A DNA stretch of 64,000 bases from Pseudomonas kermanshahensis (lineage in GTDB: Bacteria > Pseudomonadota > Gammaproteobacteria > Pseudomonadales > Pseudomonadaceae): contig NZ_JABWRY020000001.1 in NCBI RefSeq assembly GCF_014269205.2, forward strand, positions 620,001 to 684,000, in the 5' to 3' direction. Of this stretch, positions 21,718 to 34,128 are shown one piece after another. The notes beneath the pieces are model-generated. The model had not been told where the DNA came from. It did not search any database and saw only the letters and a program-made list of their open reading frames with translations. How positions within the stretch are numbered: the first letter of the stretch is position 1; every line of letters starts with the position of its first letter. The translations under genes were made by a program, and so were the position numbers.

Positions 21718-22083
21718 TCACTCAGAACGCTTGATCAAGCGCTCGATACGCGCATCCAGCCGGCGCTTGATTTCGTTCTCGATATGCGGGGTAAAGTCAT
21801 TGATCACGTCTTGCATGATCGCCTGCGCTGCGGCGCGCAGCTCGCTTTCCAGGTGCAGCAAGGTGTCCTGGCGGCGGGTTTGCGGGTCTTCCTCAGGGGC
21901 TGCGGCGATCGGCTCGACGGCCGGCACGGCGTTAACGCCGGGCTCGTCCAGCAACAGTGGAATCTGCTCCACCGTCTCGGTCAGCAGCGGCGGTTGCAGG
22001 TCGGCGTCGCCAAGCAACTGGCGGATCGACTCGAGGTCATCGAGCAGATGGGCGGAGTCGGGTAAAGGGGAAGGCTTGTCCAT
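21718..22083 (-). CDS. Conserved small acidic protein between holC and valS, function unknown
   Basis: 121 residues from the ATG at 22083, five bases after the holC stop. The N-terminal two thirds is acidic and Pro/Leu-rich (LLDDLESIRQLLGDADLQ) and probably flexible. The C-terminal third is predicted helical and amphipathic (TLLHLESELRAAAQAIMQDV, then INDFTPHIENEIKRRLDARI), a possible coiled coil. It has no signal peptide or catalytic motif. Its position suggests co-expression with holC, but no link to DNA replication is shown. Confidence 0.8.
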   Translation of the reverse strand: MDKPSPLPDSAHLLDDLESIRQLLGDADLQPPLLTETVEQIPLLLDEPGVNAVPAVEPIAAAPEEDPQTRRQDTLLHLESELRAAAQAIMQDVINDFTPHIENEIKRRLDARIERLIKRSE

Positions 22084-22088
22084 CGTCG

Positions 22089-22517
22089 TCAAAGTCGCTG
22101 TAAGCGGTGGTCTTGCAGAGCATAGCCCTGTTCGCGGTAGAAACGGAACCGCTCACGGGCCGATTGGCGGATGCCTGGCTCCTCGACGACGATCTCGGCC
22201 ACCCGTTCGAACTGGCCGACGAACGCGGGCACGCCAGCGCCCAGGTTGATCAGCAGGTCACTGTGTTGCCCGGCATCTTCAGCAATCCCTAAGGCCACCG
22301 TGGCATCCGCGTGCAACTCCGCGAGGTCGTGGGGCACGAAGGCTTCGCCCTTGAAGTGCCAGAGGCGTTGGTCCAGTTCGCTGCGCTGTTCGGCATCCTG
22401 GCAATGCAGGTAGACCCGGTGGCCGAGGCGCCAGGCTTTTTCGCACAGCTTGCAGGCGAAATCGAGCCGCGCCGACAAGGCGTCGGTGGGCAGGATGTAA
22501 AAATCGACTTTGCTCAT
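22089..22517 (-). CDS. holC: DNA polymerase III chi subunit HolC
   Basis: 142 residues. Chi links the clamp-loader (through psi) to single-stranded DNA-binding protein. Typical features are the start KVDFYILPTDALSARLDFAC, CEKAWRLGHRVYLHC, LDQRLWHF and the hydrophobic LLINLGAGVPAFV. The order pepA-holC-valS is common in gammaproteobacteria. Its ATG has a GAGACCACC leader. Confidence 0.94.
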   Translation of the reverse strand: MSKVDFYILPTDALSARLDFACKLCEKAWRLGHRVYLHCQDAEQRSELDQRLWHFKGEAFVPHDLAELHADATVALGIAEDAGQHSDLLINLGAGVPAFVGQFERVAEIVVEEPGIRQSARERFRFYREQGYALQDHRLQRL

Positions 22518-22567
22518 GGTGGTCTCTGCCGGCCGGTGGCGCGCAAGGCGCCACCGGCCTCACGGCA

Positions 22568-24362
<1,795 letters not shown>

Positions 24363-25478
24363 TTGATCGTCTTTCGTTATCTGTCCCGCGAGGTCCTGGT
24401 GACCTTGAGCGCCGTCAGCGCCGTGCTGCTGGTGATCATCATGAGTGGGCGTTTCATCAAGTACCTGGCCCAGGCGGCGCAGGGCGTGCTCGACCCGAGC
24501 GTGCTGTTCCTGATCATGGGCTTCCGCCTGCCGGGTTTCTTGCAACTGATCCTGCCTTTGGGGCTATTCCTCGGCATTTTGCTGGCCTACGGCCGTTTGT
24601 ACCTGGAAAGCGAAATGACCGTGCTGTCGGCCACGGGCATGAGCCAGCAGCGCCTGCTGGGCCTGACCATGGCGCCCGCCGCCCTGGTGGCCTTGCTGGT
24701 TGCCTGGCTGAGCCTGAGCCTGGCGCCCCTGGGCGTGGCCCAGGTGCAGCAGATCATCAGCCAGCAGGACGCCCTGACCGAGTTCGACACCCTGGTGCCT
24801 GGGCGTTTCCAGACCCTGCGTGATGGCTCACGGGTGACCTACACCGAGCAGCTGTCGGACGACCGCATCAACCTTGGTGGCGTGTTCATCTCCGAAAAAC
24901 GCTTCAACCAGGACAAAACCAAGGACCGCGCCCCGTCGGTACTGGTCGCCGAAAAAGGCCACCAGGAAGTGCAGGCCGATGGTAACCGCTACCTGGTGCT
25001 GGAAAACGGCTACCGCTACGACGGCAACCCTGGTCAGGCCGATTACCGTGCCATCAAGTACGACACCTATGGCGTACTGCTGCCCAAGCCTGAAGTCAGC
25101 GAGGAAGTGACCGAGCGCGAAGCTATTCCGACTTCGCAATTGTTCGGCCAGGAGGGCTTGCGCGAACGCGCCGAGCTGCAATGGCGGTTGTCGTTGCCGA
25201 TCCTGGTCTTCGTCGTGACCCTGTTGGCAGTGCCGCTGTCGCGGGTCAACCCACGCCAGGGGCGCTTCCTCAAGTTGCTGCCGGCGATTCTTCTGTACAT
25301 GGCCTACCTGACAATGCTGATTTCCGTACGCGGCGCCCTCGAGAAGGGCAAATTGCCGATCGCCCTGGGCATGTGGTGGGTGCACGGCCTGTTCTTGCTG
25401 ATCGGGCTTGGGCTGATGTACTGGGAACCGCTGAGCCTCAAACGCGCTGCCCGTCGTGCGGAGGTGGCCCGTGGTTAA
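24363..25478 (+). CDS. lptF: LPS export permease LptF
   Basis: 371 residues, YjgP/YjgQ family; with LptG it forms the transmembrane part of LptB2FG. Three N-terminal membrane helices (LVTLSAVSAVLLVIIMSG, LPGFLQLILPLGLFLGILLA and one near residue 105), a periplasmic jellyroll domain (GRFQTLRDGSRVTYTEQLSD) and three C-terminal helices. I use a TTG start at 24363 (MIVFRYLSREVL) because it sits 8 bases after CAGGAG and matches the family's start; upstream in-frame starts lack conservation. It overlaps lptG by 8 bases. Confidence 0.94.
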   Translation: MIVFRYLSREVLVTLSAVSAVLLVIIMSGRFIKYLAQAAQGVLDPSVLFLIMGFRLPGFLQLILPLGLFLGILLAYGRLYLESEMTVLSATGMSQQRLLGLTMAPAALVALLVAWLSLSLAPLGVAQVQQIISQQDALTEFDTLVPGRFQTLRDGSRVTYTEQLSDDRINLGGVFISEKRFNQDKTKDRAPSVLVAEKGHQEVQADGNRYLVLENGYRYDGNPGQADYRAIKYDTYGVLLPKPEVSEEVTEREAIPTSQLFGQEGLRERAELQWRLSLPILVFVVTLLAVPLSRVNPRQGRFLKLLPAILLYMAYLTMLISVRGALEKGKLPIALGMWWVHGLFLLIGLGLMYWEPLSLKRAARRAEVARG

Positions 25479-26532
25479 ACTGGATCGCTACATCGGCATG
25501 AGCGTGCTCATGGCCATTTTGGCCGTGCTGGGGATCATCCTCGGCCTGGCTTCGCTGTTCGCCTTCATCGATGAGATGAGTGACCTGAGCGACACCTACA
25601 CGGTGATGGATGCCGGCTGGTTCACGCTGCTGACCGCACCGCGCCGTTTGTATGACATGTTGCCGATGGCGGCATTGATTGGCTGCCTGATCGGCCTGGG
25701 CAGCCTGGCCAGCAGCAGCGAACTGACCATCATGCGCGCTGCCGGTGTATCCATCGGCCGTATCGTCTGGGCGGTCATGAAGCCGATGCTGGTGCTGATG
25801 CTGGTGGGCGTGTTGATTGGCGAGTACGTGGCGCCGGTCACCGAAAACAAGGCCCAGGCCGACCGTTCCCTGGCCCAGGGTGGCGGTGAGGCGCAGAGCT
25901 CCAAGCGGGGTATGTGGCACCGTCAGGGCGAAGAGTTCGTGCACATCAACGCCGTGCAGCCCAATGGTTTGTTGCTGGGCGTGACCCGCTACCGTTTCGA
26001 CAGTGAGCGCAAGATCGTCACCTCCAGCTTCGCCCGCCGGGCGCAGTACAACGACGACCACTGGCAGCTCAGCGACGTAAGCACCACGTATTTCCGTGGT
26101 GACCACACCGAAGTGGTGAAGACGCCGGAAGAGCGCTGGGACGTTTCGGTCACGCCGCAACTGCTCAATACCGTGATCCTGGCGCCGGAATCGCTGTCCA
26201 TTACCGGCTTGTGGGAGTACATCCACTACCTGTCCGACCAAGGCTTGAACAATGCCCGCTACTGGCTGGCGTTCTGGACCAAGGTGTTGCAGCCGGCCGT
26301 GACCGCGGCACTGGTGCTGATGGCGATTTCCTTCATCTTCGGCCCCCTGCGCTCGGTGACCCTCGGCCAGCGGGTATTCACCGGTGTGCTGGTGGGCTTC
26401 GTGTTCCGCATCGCGCAGGACCTGCTAGGCCCTTCGAGCCAGGTGTTCGGGTTCCCGCCGTTGCTGGCGGTCGTGATACCGGCCGGGATCTGCGCACTGG
26501 CAGGGTTGTGGTTACTCCGCCGAGCGGGTTGA
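25471..26532 (+). CDS. lptG: LPS export permease LptG
   Basis: 353 residues, partner of LptF. Same architecture: helices at the N terminus (MSVLMAILAVLGIILGLASL, then LPMAALIGCLIGLGSLASSS), a periplasmic domain with ERKIVTSSFARRAQY and DVSTTYFRGDHTE, and C-terminal helices to the end. The GTG start at 25471 lies inside the last codons of lptF, with GGAGG (25460-25464) as a good ribosome site. Followed by a terminator. Confidence 0.95.
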   Translation: MVKLDRYIGMSVLMAILAVLGIILGLASLFAFIDEMSDLSDTYTVMDAGWFTLLTAPRRLYDMLPMAALIGCLIGLGSLASSSELTIMRAAGVSIGRIVWAVMKPMLVLMLVGVLIGEYVAPVTENKAQADRSLAQGGGEAQSSKRGMWHRQGEEFVHINAVQPNGLLLGVTRYRFDSERKIVTSSFARRAQYNDDHWQLSDVSTTYFRGDHTEVVKTPEERWDVSVTPQLLNTVILAPESLSITGLWEYIHYLSDQGLNNARYWLAFWTKVLQPAVTAALVLMAISFIFGPLRSVTLGQRVFTGVLVGFVFRIAQDLLGPSSQVFGFPPLLAVVIPAGICALAGLWLLRRAG

Positions 26533-26550
26533 GGGTTTGATCGATGTACA

Positions 26551-26577
26551 AAAGCCGACCTCAGGGTCGGCTTTTTT
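26551..26577 (+). terminator. Terminator after lptG
   Basis: AAAGCCGACC and GGTCGGCTTT arms with a four-base loop, followed by further Ts, 19 bases after the lptG stop. Confidence 0.9.
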
Positions 26578-26618
26578 GAGGGTTCAATTCTGGCTTTAGG
26601 CGTGTGCTTGACCTTGGC

Positions 26619-26716
26619 CTGTAGGAACAGCCTTGTGCTGCGAAGAGGCCGGGGACAGCACAATCAATCTTGGCTGCTGTCACGGGCCTCTTCGCAGCAC
26701 AAGGCTGCTCCTACAG
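26619..26716. repeat. REP pair
   Basis: 32-base arms (26619-26650 and 26685-26716), one mismatch. Stem type GCAGCC...GGCTGC around the CTTGTGCTGCGAAGAGGCC block. Between lptG and the RDD gene. Confidence 0.9.
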
Positions 26717-26754
26717 AGGCGGTGGCCGCATTGAAGAGTGTGCGTAACTGCGCG

Positions 26755-27243
26755 TCATTTCTTCTGCTTCGGCACCCGCACCAACTGTGTCTCCGAATAG
26801 ATGTCATGCCACCCGCGTTTGCGCTTGTCGATCAACGCCCAGAAAAACCCCAGCCCCAGGCACAGCCACGACGCGATCGAGACCACGAAGCGCAACAGCG
26901 CCTGCCACAGGCTGATGGCACTGCCATCGGTATTCTGCACCCGCACGCCCCACACCTGCATGCCCAGGGTCTGCCCGCCGTGGGTCCAGAATTTGGCAAA
27001 GAAACCAAACAGTGCGAACACCAGAATCGTCGACAACAACGGGTCGCCATCCAGCGCCCCGGCATCGGTCAGCTCACGCATGCGGGCCTCGCCGATAATC
27101 GCCATCTGGATCATCTTGTAAGCGCCCGCCGTTACGATCAGCAGGGCAGTGCACAGCAAAAAGTCATAGAACATCGCCGCCAGCCGGCGGCCTAGCCCAG
27201 CGGGCGGAAAGTCACCCTGAGGCAAGAGGGGAGGCTTGGACAT
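26755..27243 (-). CDS. RDD-family membrane protein
   Basis: 162 residues with about three membrane segments. The RDD domain begins with LGRRLAAMFYDFLLCTALLI and continues with GQTLGMQVWGVRVQNTDGSA and LWQALLRFVVSI. RDD proteins are a diverse family; some take part in sodium/proton exchange, but no function can be assigned here. The C terminus is basic (VRVPKQKK). Confidence 0.88.
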   Translation of the reverse strand: MSKPPLLPQGDFPPAGLGRRLAAMFYDFLLCTALLIVTAGAYKMIQMAIIGEARMRELTDAGALDGDPLLSTILVFALFGFFAKFWTHGGQTLGMQVWGVRVQNTDGSAISLWQALLRFVVSIASWLCLGLGFFWALIDKRKRGWHDIYSETQLVRVPKQKK

Positions 27244-27292
27244 TACGCTGCAGCTCCAGATGGCAAAGGCCCATTTTAGGGAACTGCGGGCA

Positions 27293-27332
27293 AAAAAAAG
27301 CCCCTGCGCGTCAACGCAGGGGCTCTTTTTTA
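27293..27332 (-). terminator. Terminator of the cold-shock gene
   Basis: Perfect arms AGCCCCTGCG and CGCAGGGGCT with a short loop. On the minus strand it ends in a run of eight Ts (plus strand AAAAAAAA). A T tract on the plus side makes it potentially bidirectional. It lies just after the csp stop. Confidence 0.9.
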
Positions 27333-27339
27333 GGGATTA

Positions 27340-27552
27340 TCAGGCTTCGGCCTGGACTTCGTCAGCCTGCATGCCTTTTTGGCCTTGAACGGCTACGAAG
27401 GTAACCTTCTGGCCTTCTTTCAGGCTTTTGAAGCCGTTGCCTTGAATGGCACGGAAGTGTACGAACAGATCCGGACCGCTGTCTGGAGTGATGAAACCGT
27501 AACCTTTCTCGTCATTGAACCACTTGACGGTACCGTTCTGACGCTGTGTCAT
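27340..27552 (-). CDS. Cold-shock domain protein
   Basis: 70 residues, a single cold-shock domain: [20 protein letters not shown] contains the RNP1 motif (KGYGFI) and DLFVHFRAI the RNP2-like motif (FVHF). These proteins bind single-stranded nucleic acid and act as RNA chaperones. GGAAATAAGAAA precedes the ATG. The upstream gap is long (357 bases), as is common for csp genes with structured leaders. Which Csp paralogue this is cannot be settled. Confidence 0.95.
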   Translation of the reverse strand: MTQRQNGTVKWFNDEKGYGFITPDSGPDLFVHFRAIQGNGFKSLKEGQKVTFVAVQGQKGMQADEVQAEA

Positions 27553-27909
27553 TTTCTTATTTCCTATGAATCTATTAATTTGATAACAGTTACTTTCACA
27601 TCGTTATTGAATGAAAGCTGACTGGGCTGGGTTGCTGGAAAGTAAGAGACGTCGAACGGGTTGTAGCAGATTGCGGCTACTGGCCCAGGTCACGAACTGT
27701 TGCGACCCATGCAAACACAGTGCAGTGACTCTACGCCAACTCCTGCGCGAAAAACAAGCCCTTGCTCGTCAGGAAAACTGGGCTTTTGCCGATAGCCGAA
27801 CAATTTGTCGCAAACGGCATGGCGCCTGGGCTGGCGCCATGTTCGTTCGTTATTGAACAGGTTCGAAATCGAATAGGGCGAGCCTGTTCACCGACCTCAT
27901 GTTCTGCAT
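27553..27909. other. 357-base gap between csp and gcvT
   Basis: No supported gene. The part next to csp is AT-rich and probably holds its promoter and 5' leader. On the gcvT side are two hairpins: ATGGCGCC/GGCGCCAT at about 27818-27840 and GAACAGGTTCG/CGAGCCTGTTC at 27854-27888. Either could end gcv transcription, but neither has a T tract. Confidence 0.5.
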
Positions 27910-29031
27910 TCAGCCACGGTAGTAACGTTGCGGTACGAAAGGCATTTTGCTGACTTTCAAGGCAACCTTCTTGCCCCGTACCAATGCAAACAGTGATGTG
28001 TCTAGCGCGCCATGTTCGATATCGACATAACCCATTGCAACCGGTGCGCCAAGTGTTGGGCCAAAGCCACCACTGCAGACTTTGCCCACCGGGTTACCGT
28101 ATGCATCGACAATCTCTGCGCTTTCTCGTACCGGTGTACGTTCTTGCGGCAGCAAGCCGACACGCTTTTGTTTTACACCGTGCTGCTGCTGGCCAAAGAT
28201 GATGTCAGCACCGGGGAAGCCGCCAGCACGTTCGCCGTCGGCGCGGCGCACTTTCGAGATGGCCCACAGCAGGCTGGCCTGAATCGGCGTGGTCTGGGTG
28301 TTCATGTCGTGGCCATAGAGGCACAGGCCGGCTTCCAGGCGCAGCGAGTCGCGCGCACCCAGGCCGATGGGTTGCACTTCGGGCTCGGCCAGCAGGCGGC
28401 GGGCCAGGGCGTCAGCGGCGTTGGCCGGCACCGAAATTTCGTAACCGTCTTCACCGGTGTAACCTGAACGGCTGACGTAGCAGTCTTCGCCGAGCAGGGT
28501 GACCGGGCGGAACTGCATGAAGGTCATGCCAGCCACTTCCGGGGCCAGGCGTTCCAGCACCTTGACCGCCGCCGGGCCTTGCAGGGCCAGCAGCGCGCGG
28601 GCCTCGAACAGCGGCTGAATCTCGCAGCGGCTGCCGATGTGTTGTTGCAGGTGGGCCAGGTCCTGGTCCTTGCAGGCGGCGTTCACCACCAGGAACAGCA
28701 CGTCATCGCCCAGGTTGGCGACCATCAGGTCGTCGAGGATGCCGCCTTGTTCGTTGGTGAACATGGCATAGCGCTGCATGCCCACTGGCAGGTCGATGAT
28801 GTCCACGGGCACCAGGCTTTCCAGCGCCTTGGCAGCGTCGCTGCCGCGCAGGATGATCTGGCCCATGTGCGAGACGTCGAACAGGCCTGCCTGCTCGCGG
28901 GTGTGCAGGTGCTCCTTGAGCACGCCCAGCGGGTATTGCACCGGCATGTCATAGCCGGCGAATGGCACCATGCGCGCGCCCAGCTCGAGGTGCAGGGCGT
29001 GCAGCGGGGTCTTGAGCAGTGTTTCGGACAT
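27910..29031 (-). CDS. gcvT: Aminomethyltransferase GcvT (glycine cleavage T-protein)
   Basis: 373 residues. It transfers the methylene group from the lipoyl arm of GcvH to tetrahydrofolate, releasing ammonia. Features: TPLHALHLELGARMVPFAGY and DMPVQYPLGVLKEH at the N terminus, FDVSHMGQI, SGYTGEDGYEISVPAN, and LGARDSLRLEAGLCLYGHDM. Last gene of the leftward gcvH-gcvP-sdaA-gcvT operon, 27 bases after sdaA. Confidence 0.97.
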   Translation of the reverse strand: MSETLLKTPLHALHLELGARMVPFAGYDMPVQYPLGVLKEHLHTREQAGLFDVSHMGQIILRGSDAAKALESLVPVDIIDLPVGMQRYAMFTNEQGGILDDLMVANLGDDVLFLVVNAACKDQDLAHLQQHIGSRCEIQPLFEARALLALQGPAAVKVLERLAPEVAGMTFMQFRPVTLLGEDCYVSRSGYTGEDGYEISVPANAADALARRLLAEPEVQPIGLGARDSLRLEAGLCLYGHDMNTQTTPIQASLLWAISKVRRADGERAGGFPGADIIFGQQQHGVKQKRVGLLPQERTPVRESAEIVDAYGNPVGKVCSGGFGPTLGAPVAMGYVDIEHGALDTSLFALVRGKKVALKVSKMPFVPQRYYRG

Positions 29032-29058
29032 CAGTGACTCCTTGGTGTTGTTATCGGG

Positions 29059-30435
<1,377 letters not shown>

Positions 30436-30474
30436 GCTGCTTCCTCCGTTTAAACCGTTGGGGCTGCTGCGCAG

Positions 30475-30561
30475 CCCATCGCCGGCAAGCCAGCTCCCAC
30501 AGGGATGGCGCATGCCTAGAGGTCTGCGCTGACCTGTGGGAGCTGGCTTGCCGGCGATGGG
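30475..30561. repeat. REP pair inside the gcv operon
   Basis: Perfect 28-base arms (30475-30502 and 30534-30561) between gcvP and sdaA. Stem type GCCGGC...GCCGGC. In transcribed intergenic positions such structures can affect mRNA stability; that effect is inferred here. Confidence 0.9.
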
Positions 30562-30582
30562 CCGCGAAGCGGCCCCACGCTA

Positions 30583-33438
30583 TCAGGCGTCCTGGTAGCT
30601 CTCGATCGACGGGCAGGCGCAGACCAGGTTGCGGTCGCCGAACACGTTGTCGACCCGGCCGACAGGTGGCCAGTACTTGCTTGCCACCAGGCTCGGCAGC
30701 GGGTACACCGCCTGTTCACGGCTGTAGCCGTGGGCCCATTCGCCAACCAGCTCCGCTGCGGTGTGCGGGGCGTTTTTCAGTGGGTTGTCGTCCTTGTCCA
30801 GGCTGCCGTTCTCGACGGCGCGAATTTCTTCGCGGATCTGGATCATCGCGTCGCAGAAGCGGTCCAGCTCTTCCTTGGACTCGCTTTCAGTCGGCTCGAT
30901 CATCAGCGTGCCGGCCACCGGGAAAGACATGGTCGGGGCGTGGAAACCGAAGTCGATCAGGCGCTTGGCCACGTCGTCGACGCTGATACCGCTGGTGTCC
31001 TTCAGCGGGCGCAGGTCGAGGATGCACTCGTGGGCAACCAGGCCATTACCACCGGTGTACAGAACAGGATAGTGCTCTTCCAGGCGGCGGGCGATGTAAT
31101 TGGCGTTGAGGATGGCCATTTGCGACGCGCGCTTGAGGCCGGCACCGCCCATCATGCGGATGTACATCCAGGTGATCGGCAGGATGCTGGCGCTGCCGAA
31201 CGGTGCGGCGCACACCGCGCCCTGCGGGTTCTCCAGCTGCGCGTGGCCGGGCAGGAACGGCGCCAGGTGCGACTTGACGCCGATCGGGCCGACGCCCGGG
31301 CCGCCACCACCGTGCGGAATGCAGAAGGTCTTGTGCAGGTTCAGGTGCGAAACGTCGCCGCCGAACTTGCCAGGGGCACACAGGCCGACCATGGCGTTCA
31401 TGTTGGCGCCGTCGATGTAAACCTGGCCGCCGTTGTCGTGGATGATCGCGCAGATTTCGCCGATCGCTTCTTCGAACACGCCGTGGGTCGACGGGTAGGT
31501 GATCATGATGGCGGCCAGGCGCTCGCGGTGTTCGATAGCCTTGGCGCGCAGGTCCTCGACATCGACGTTGCCACGGGCGTCACAGGCGGTGACCACCACA
31601 CGCATGCCCGCCATGTTCGCGGTCGCAGGGTTGGTGCCATGGGCCGAAGACGGGATCAGGCAAATGTCACGGTGGCCTTCGCCGCGGCTGCGGTGGTAGG
31701 CGCGGATGGCCAGCAGGCCGGCGTACTCGCCCTGGGAACCGGCGTTGGGTTGCAGCGACACCGCGTCGTAACCGGTGGCGGCGCACAGCATGGCTTCCAG
31801 CTCGGTGGTCATCTGCAGGTAACCCTGGCTTTGTTCAGCCGGAGCGAACGGGTGCAGGTTGCCGAATTCGGCCCAGGTGACCGGGATCATTTCACTGGCA
31901 GCGTTGAGCTTCATGGTGCACGAACCCAGCGGGATCATGCTGCGGTCCAGCGCCAGGTCCTTGTCGGCCAGGCGACGCAGGTAACGCATCAGCTCGGTTT
32001 CGCTGTGGTAGCGGTTGAACACCGGGTGTTCGAGGATCGCCGACTGGCGCAGCAGGTTGGCCGGCAGCAGCGAGCCCGTGCTGGCCGCGAGGGCGGCGAA
32101 GTCCGGTTGCGGTTGGTCGCCGGCCAGCAGTTGCCAGAGCGTTTCGACATCCGCCTGGGCGGTGGTCTCGTCGAGCGACAGGCCGACGTGGCCAGCGTCG
32201 ACCTGGCGCAGGTTGATGCGCTGGTCACGGGCTTTGGCATGCAGGCTGGCGGTGGCTTCGCCGGTGGCCAGGGTCAGGGTATCGAAGGCGCTGTCGCCGA
32301 CGACCTGAACGCCCATGGCCTTGAGGCCGGCGGCGAGGATGGCGGTCAGTGCATGGGTGCGTTGGGCGATGCGCTTGAGGCCGGCCGGGCCGTGGTACAC
32401 GGCGAACATGCTGGCGATGTTGGCCAGCAGCACCTGGGCGGTGCAGATGTTGCTGGTGGCCTTCTCGCGGCGGATGTGCTGTTCGCGGGTTTGCATGGCC
32501 AGGCGCAGGGCGGTTTTGCCGAAGCGGTCGATCGACACGCCGACCAGGCGGCCTGGCATATCGCGCTTGAACGCATCGCGGGTGGCGAAGTAAGCCGCGT
32601 GTGGGCCGCCAAAGCCCAGTGGCACGCCAAAGCGCTGGGCGCTGCCGATGGCCACGTCGGCGTCGAACTCGCCTGGCGGGGTCAGCAGGGTCAGGGCCAG
32701 CAGGTCGGCAGCCACGGCCACCAGGGCGTTGGCCGCGTGGAAGCGCTGAACCAGGTCGCGGTAGTCGAACACGTCACCGTTGCTGGCCGGGTACTGCAGC
32801 AGTGCGCCGAAGAAGGCGCTGACATCGGTCAGTTCGCGTTCGTCGCCCACCACCACGTCGATGCCCAGCGGCTCGGCACGGGTGCGCAGCACGTCGAGGG
32901 TTTGCGGGTGGCAGTGGCTGGAGGCGAAGAAGGCGTGGCTGGTCTTGTTCTTCGACAGGCGCTTGCAGAAGGTCATGGCTTCGGCGGCAGCGGTGGCTTC
33001 GTCGAGCAACGAGGCGTTGGCGATCGGCAGGCCGGTCAGGTCGCTGATCAGGGTCTGGAAGTTCAACAGCGCTTCCAGGCGCCCCTGGGAAATTTCCGGC
33101 TGGTAAGGGGTGTAGGCGGTGTACCAGGCCGGGTTTTCCAGCAGGTTGCGCAGGATCGGTGCCGGGGTGTGGGTGTTGTAGTAACCCTGGCCGATGTAGC
33201 TCTTGAACAGCTGGTTGTTGCCGGCGATGGCTTTCAGCGAGGCGAGTGCGTCGGCTTCACTCTGGCCGTCTTCAGCACCGAGCACGCTGGTGCCCTTGAT
33301 GCTGTCGGGGATGACCGCGGCGGTCATGGCGTCCAGGGAGTCGAAGCCCAGGGTGGCGAGCATGGCCTGTTCGTCAGCGGTGCGTGGGCCGATGTGGCGG
33401 GCGATGAATTCGTTGGCGGTGCTGAGGTTGATGGTCAT
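30583..33438 (-). CDS. gcvP: Glycine dehydrogenase (decarboxylating) GcvP
   Basis: 951 residues, the single-chain form of the P-protein. PLP enzyme that decarboxylates glycine and passes the aminomethyl group to the lipoyl arm of GcvH. The PLP lysine is Lys703 in [19 protein letters not shown]. Also typical are [17 protein letters not shown] at the start, [20 protein letters not shown], and [17 protein letters not shown] segments. Starts 11 bases after gcvH. Confidence 0.98.
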   Translation of the reverse strand: MTINLSTANEFIARHIGPRTADEQAMLATLGFDSLDAMTAAVIPDSIKGTSVLGAEDGQSEADALASLKAIAGNNQLFKSYIGQGYYNTHTPAPILRNLLENPAWYTAYTPYQPEISQGRLEALLNFQTLISDLTGLPIANASLLDEATAAAEAMTFCKRLSKNKTSHAFFASSHCHPQTLDVLRTRAEPLGIDVVVGDERELTDVSAFFGALLQYPASNGDVFDYRDLVQRFHAANALVAVAADLLALTLLTPPGEFDADVAIGSAQRFGVPLGFGGPHAAYFATRDAFKRDMPGRLVGVSIDRFGKTALRLAMQTREQHIRREKATSNICTAQVLLANIASMFAVYHGPAGLKRIAQRTHALTAILAAGLKAMGVQVVGDSAFDTLTLATGEATASLHAKARDQRINLRQVDAGHVGLSLDETTAQADVETLWQLLAGDQPQPDFAALAASTGSLLPANLLRQSAILEHPVFNRYHSETELMRYLRRLADKDLALDRSMIPLGSCTMKLNAASEMIPVTWAEFGNLHPFAPAEQSQGYLQMTTELEAMLCAATGYDAVSLQPNAGSQGEYAGLLAIRAYHRSRGEGHRDICLIPSSAHGTNPATANMAGMRVVVTACDARGNVDVEDLRAKAIEHRERLAAIMITYPSTHGVFEEAIGEICAIIHDNGGQVYIDGANMNAMVGLCAPGKFGGDVSHLNLHKTFCIPHGGGGPGVGPIGVKSHLAPFLPGHAQLENPQGAVCAAPFGSASILPITWMYIRMMGGAGLKRASQMAILNANYIARRLEEHYPVLYTGGNGLVAHECILDLRPLKDTSGISVDDVAKRLIDFGFHAPTMSFPVAGTLMIEPTESESKEELDRFCDAMIQIREEIRAVENGSLDKDDNPLKNAPHTAAELVGEWAHGYSREQAVYPLPSLVASKYWPPVGRVDNVFGDRNLVCACPSIESYQDA

Positions 33439-33449
33439 GGTGCGGTTCC

Positions 33450-33833
33450 TCAGGCGTCGTCGTTGGCTTTGATCAGGCGGTCGTAGGCGTCCTGGTCGAG
33501 CAGGGCGGTCACTTCGCTCATGTCGGCCGGGTTGAAGCGGAAGAACCAGCCTTCACCCATCGGGTCTTCGTTGACCAGTTCCGGGCTGCTTTCGAGCTGG
33601 CCGTTGACCTCGACCACTTCGCCGGTCAGCGGCATGTACACGCCGCTGGCGGCCTTTACCGATTCGACGGTGGACGCTTCGCTGCCTTTCTCATACTGCT
33701 GCAACTCTGGCAGTTGCACGAAGACCACATCGCCGAGGGCGTTCTGGGCGTAGGCGGTGATGCCCACGGTGACGCTGCCGTCAGCTTCGACGCGCAGCCA
33801 TTCGTGATCTTCAGTAAAACGCAACTCGCTCAT
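33450..33833 (-). CDS. gcvH: Glycine cleavage H-protein GcvH
   Basis: 127 residues. Carries the lipoyl arm on Lys60 within the conserved [10 protein letters not shown] motif. The start [18 protein letters not shown] is typical. The ATG at 33833 is chosen because it gives the standard length and starts at the conserved domain. First gene of the operon; upstream lie a sigma54-type promoter and activator sites (33896-34093). Confidence 0.98.
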   Translation of the reverse strand: MSELRFTEDHEWLRVEADGSVTVGITAYAQNALGDVVFVQLPELQQYEKGSEASTVESVKAASGVYMPLTGEVVEVNGQLESSPELVNEDPMGEGWFFRFNPADMSEVTALLDQDAYDRLIKANDDA

Positions 33834-33895
33834 GGGAAATCCTCGAAAAGCAGGGCGGTAGGCGTGGTCAGCCACGCACTTGTTGGATTTCCTGT

Positions 33896-33912
33896 AGCAA
33901 AAATGTGGCCAA
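33896..33912 (-). promoter_or_regulatory. Predicted sigma54 (-24/-12) promoter of gcvH
   Basis: On the minus strand TTGGCCACATTTTTGCT, fitting the TGGCAC-N5-TTGC consensus: GG at 33910-33909 and GC at 33898-33897, with the required 10 bases between them. The only departure in the -24 element is CCA for CAC. The predicted start lies about 50 bases before the gcvH ATG. Confidence 0.72.
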
Positions 33913-33930
33913 TAAAATAAAACGCTTATA

Positions 33931-33943
33931 AATCAATGGTTTG
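33931..33943 (+). promoter_or_regulatory. Candidate IHF site
   Basis: AATCAATGGTTTG matches the IHF consensus WATCAANNNNTTR at every position. It lies between the sigma54 promoter and the upstream palindromes, the normal place for an IHF bend. Confidence 0.6.
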
Positions 33944-34056
33944 ATAGATTATCGAAATGCTCGTGAAAACGAGGCCGGAATGAAATCGATACAGAAGGTC
34001 CACGGCCCAAATCGCCAGTCGTGGCAAACCCTTATAGATACAGATCGGTGTGGGTG

Positions 34057-34093
34057 TGTATTGATTCCATTACGATGTATTGAAATCAATACA
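34057..34093. promoter_or_regulatory. Tandem TyrR/GcsR-like activator sites
   Basis: Two 18-base units in a row. The second, 34076-34093, is a perfect palindrome TGTATTGAAATCAATACA; the first, 34057-34074, is a degraded copy (TGTATT-N6-ATTACG). The spacing TGTaNN-N6-NNtACA is that of TyrR-family boxes. Centred about 190 bases upstream of the predicted gcvH start, a usual distance for a sigma54 activator. Confidence 0.6.
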
Positions 34094-34128
34094 CACACGT
34101 CATCTAAGCCTAGCGGTCGGCACCTGGC

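Noticed and set aside
18603..21734. A 1043-codon open frame on the plus strand
   Set aside because: It is antisense to valS over its whole length, has His/Gln/Val-rich composition typical of antisense frames in GC-rich genes, and no ribosome site or recognisable domain.
27611..27856. An 81-codon plus-strand frame in the csp-gcvT gap
   Set aside because: No ribosome site, Cys/Arg-rich translation with no domain, and it lies in likely leader and promoter DNA of the cold-shock gene.
30730..33486. A 918-codon plus-strand open frame
   Set aside because: Antisense shadow of gcvP; low-complexity Gly/Val/Gln-rich translation without motifs.
34054..34096. The gcv-upstream palindrome as a terminator for the MFS gene
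   Set aside because: No T tract follows on either strand, and the 18-base tandem arrangement with TyrR spacing fits activator sites better.
33834..34128. Glycine riboswitch upstream of gcvH
   Set aside because: The predicted leader is only about 50 bases and shows no tandem aptamer pattern; the sigma54 architecture explains control better.
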